Source of the DNA: Denitrificimonas caeni
GTDB lineage: Bacteria > Pseudomonadota > Gammaproteobacteria > Pseudomonadales > Pseudomonadaceae
Direction of reading: 5' to 3'
Length of the DNA stretch: 64,000 nt
Assembly: GCF_905120345.1 (NCBI RefSeq)
Contig: NZ_CAJHOA010000004.1
Span: forward strand, 248,001 to 312,000
A program made the translations under genes and the position numbers. Numbering within the stretch: the stretch's first letter is position 1; each line of letters opens with the position of its first letter. Of this stretch, positions 62,943 through 64,000 are shown piece by piece. The notes beneath the pieces were generated by a model. The model saw only the letters and a list, made by a program, of their open reading frames with translations. It did not search any database and had not been told where the DNA came from.

Positions 62943-64000
62943 ATGACGGACAATACGATCAACAAAAAAAACAATATTAAGCGTCTTTTGGCTCCTAAAC
63001 ACCTCGCCTTTATTGGCGGTCGCAGCATGGCTAAAGCGCTGCAACGCTGTCTTGAAGGTGGTTTTACTGGATCCGTCTGGCTGGTCAATCCTATGCATAA
63101 AAGCATTGAGGGGATTGAGTGTTACCCCTCAGTGGACGCGCTACCAGAAGCACCCGATGCAGCCTTTATTGCCACTAACCGTGAGCAAACCCTAACTACC
63201 GTCGCCGAACTGGCAAAACGCGGTGCCGGCGGAGCGGTATGTTACGCCTCAGGTTTTGCCGAAGCCGGCGCTGAAGGCGAGCGACTGCAAGAAAAATTAC
63301 TCGAAGTCGCTGGAGAGATGGCCTTATTAGGCCCTAACTGTTACGGCTTACTCGACTACTTACACGGCGCCGCACTCTGGCCAGTTGCCCACGGTGGCAA
63401 ACGGGTCGACAAAGGCGTCAGTATTCTTACGCAAAGCGGTAACTTCGCCTACAACTTGTCAATGAGCGACCGTTCACTGCCGATCGCCTATATGGCCTCG
63501 GTCGGTAACCAAGCACAAATTGGTGTGGCTGAGCTGATTGAAGCCATGCTCGATGAGCCAAGAATCACCGCGATTGGCGTGCACTTGGAAGGACTAAACA
63601 ACGTCCCAGCCTTTGCCCGTGCTGCGTATAAAGCCCTGCAAAAGCAGGTGCCTATTATTATTCTGAAAACCGGCGTGTCAGAAATTGGTGCCGAACTCGC
63701 ATTAAGCCACACCAGTTCTTTGGCCGGCTCCGATGCTTTATACGATGCCCTGTTTAAGCGTCTCGGCGTGATTCGCGTCAGCGGTCCGGTCAGCTTTATG
63801 GAAACCTTGAAGGCGGCAGCCTGTGGACGTTTACCGGCAGGTAACAGCCTCGCCGCACTCGCCTGCTCCGGTGGTGATGCCGGACTGATTGCCGACTATG
63901 CTGAGCGCAATGGCCTAGAGTTACCGCGTCTATTGGAGACGCAAAAAATAGAATTGGCAAAAATCCTCCCAGCCTTTGCAAGCTTAGCGAATCCACTCGA
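62943..64000 (+). CDS. Acyl-CoA synthetase, NDP-forming type (3' end cut by window edge)
   Basis: About 352 residues are present. The N-terminal CoA-binding Rossmann domain (LLAPKHLAFIGG, SVWLVNPMHKSIEGIECYPS) is followed by the ligase domain with LLGPNCYGLLDY, SILTQSGNFAYN and ALSHTSSLAG, as in ADP-forming acetate-CoA ligases. Here AAGGAGAGG ends about 6 nt before the ATG. With the hydratase and dehydrogenase it would activate and partly oxidise an unknown organic acid. The ATP-grasp part lies beyond the window. Confidence 0.88.
   Translation, partial: MTDNTINKKNNIKRLLAPKHLAFIGGRSMAKALQRCLEGGFTGSVWLVNPMHKSIEGIECYPSVDALPEAPDAAFIATNREQTLTTVAELAKRGAGGAVCYASGFAEAGAEGERLQEKLLEVAGEMALLGPNCYGLLDYLHGAALWPVAHGGKRVDKGVSILTQSGNFAYNLSMSDRSLPIAYMASVGNQAQIGVAELIEAMLDEPRITAIGVHLEGLNNVPAFARAAYKALQKQVPIIILKTGVSEIGAELALSHTSSLAGSDALYDALFKRLGVIRVSGPVSFMETLKAAACGRLPAGNSLAALACSGGDAGLIADYAERNGLELPRLLETQKIELAKILPAFASLANPL

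Overview
The window looks like chromosome from a low-GC member of the Pseudomonadaceae. The gene content and order match Pseudomonas (ftsYEX-rpoH beside paired M16 peptidases and rsmD; ahcY-metF-rhlE; zapA-6S RNA-fau with yhiI-rbbA-yhhJ on one side and ygfB-pepP-ubiH-ubiI on the other), but base composition is close to even rather than GC-rich. A Denitrificimonas/Thiopseudomonas-like or 'Pseudomonas caeni'-like organism is my inference; no rRNA or marker gene here proves it. I see no prophage, insertion sequence, CRISPR array or tRNA.

Layout. 1-3.3 kb: a truncated ArsR-methyltransferase regulator with a perfect palindromic operator, a small unknown gene and a YccS-like membrane protein. 3.3-8.4 kb: a DNA glycosylase, an electrophile/aldehyde module (NADP-dependent reductase, YqhD-like dehydrogenase, NemR-like regulator) sharing an operator-like motif, a lipoprotein and a papain-like lipoprotein-neighbour enzyme. 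8.4-17.3 kb: a ferric-reductase-like protein, exported-looking LigB ligase, a DUF3360-type permease, a cytochrome c'-like lipoprotein, CcoG, a MocR regulator behind a G9 tract, and a MAPEG protein. 17.4-21.9 kb: the methyl cycle (SAH riboswitch, ahcY, metF) followed by an RhlE-type RNA helicase. 22-28.9 kb: BetT, Rep, and two tandem Bcr/CflA efflux paralogues that appear to start at AUU and AUC; a decayed copy of the end of rep lies between them, so the duplication unit is visible. 29-34.2 kb: accessory genes, including an SLC13 permease, a DjlA-like membrane J protein, a Qnr/McbG-like pentapeptide protein and an SDR. 34.4-43.1 kb: rpoH, ftsX, ftsE, ftsY, divergent M16 pair-rsmD, and a lipid A acyltransferase. 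43.2-49.9 kb: the YhiI-RbbA-YhhJ export system, fau, 6S RNA, zapA and its small coiled-coil neighbour. 50.2-56.2 kb: ygfB, pepP, two ubiquinone hydroxylases and an iron-binding protein behind a Fur-like site. 56.3-64 kb: YigZ, nitroreductase, SDR, NifX-like, NUDIX, a Trp-rich small protein, a truncated AlbA_2 protein and an acyl-CoA catabolic operon cut by the window edge.

Most of the window is ordinary core genome. The most unusual signals are the paired non-canonical starts of the duplicated efflux genes with the rep remnant, the shared NemR-like operator motif, the SAH riboswitch whose pseudoknot strand overlaps an anti-Shine-Dalgarno hairpin, the signal peptide on LigB, and several small uncharacterised genes. 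I found no clear new multi-gene defence or mobile system.
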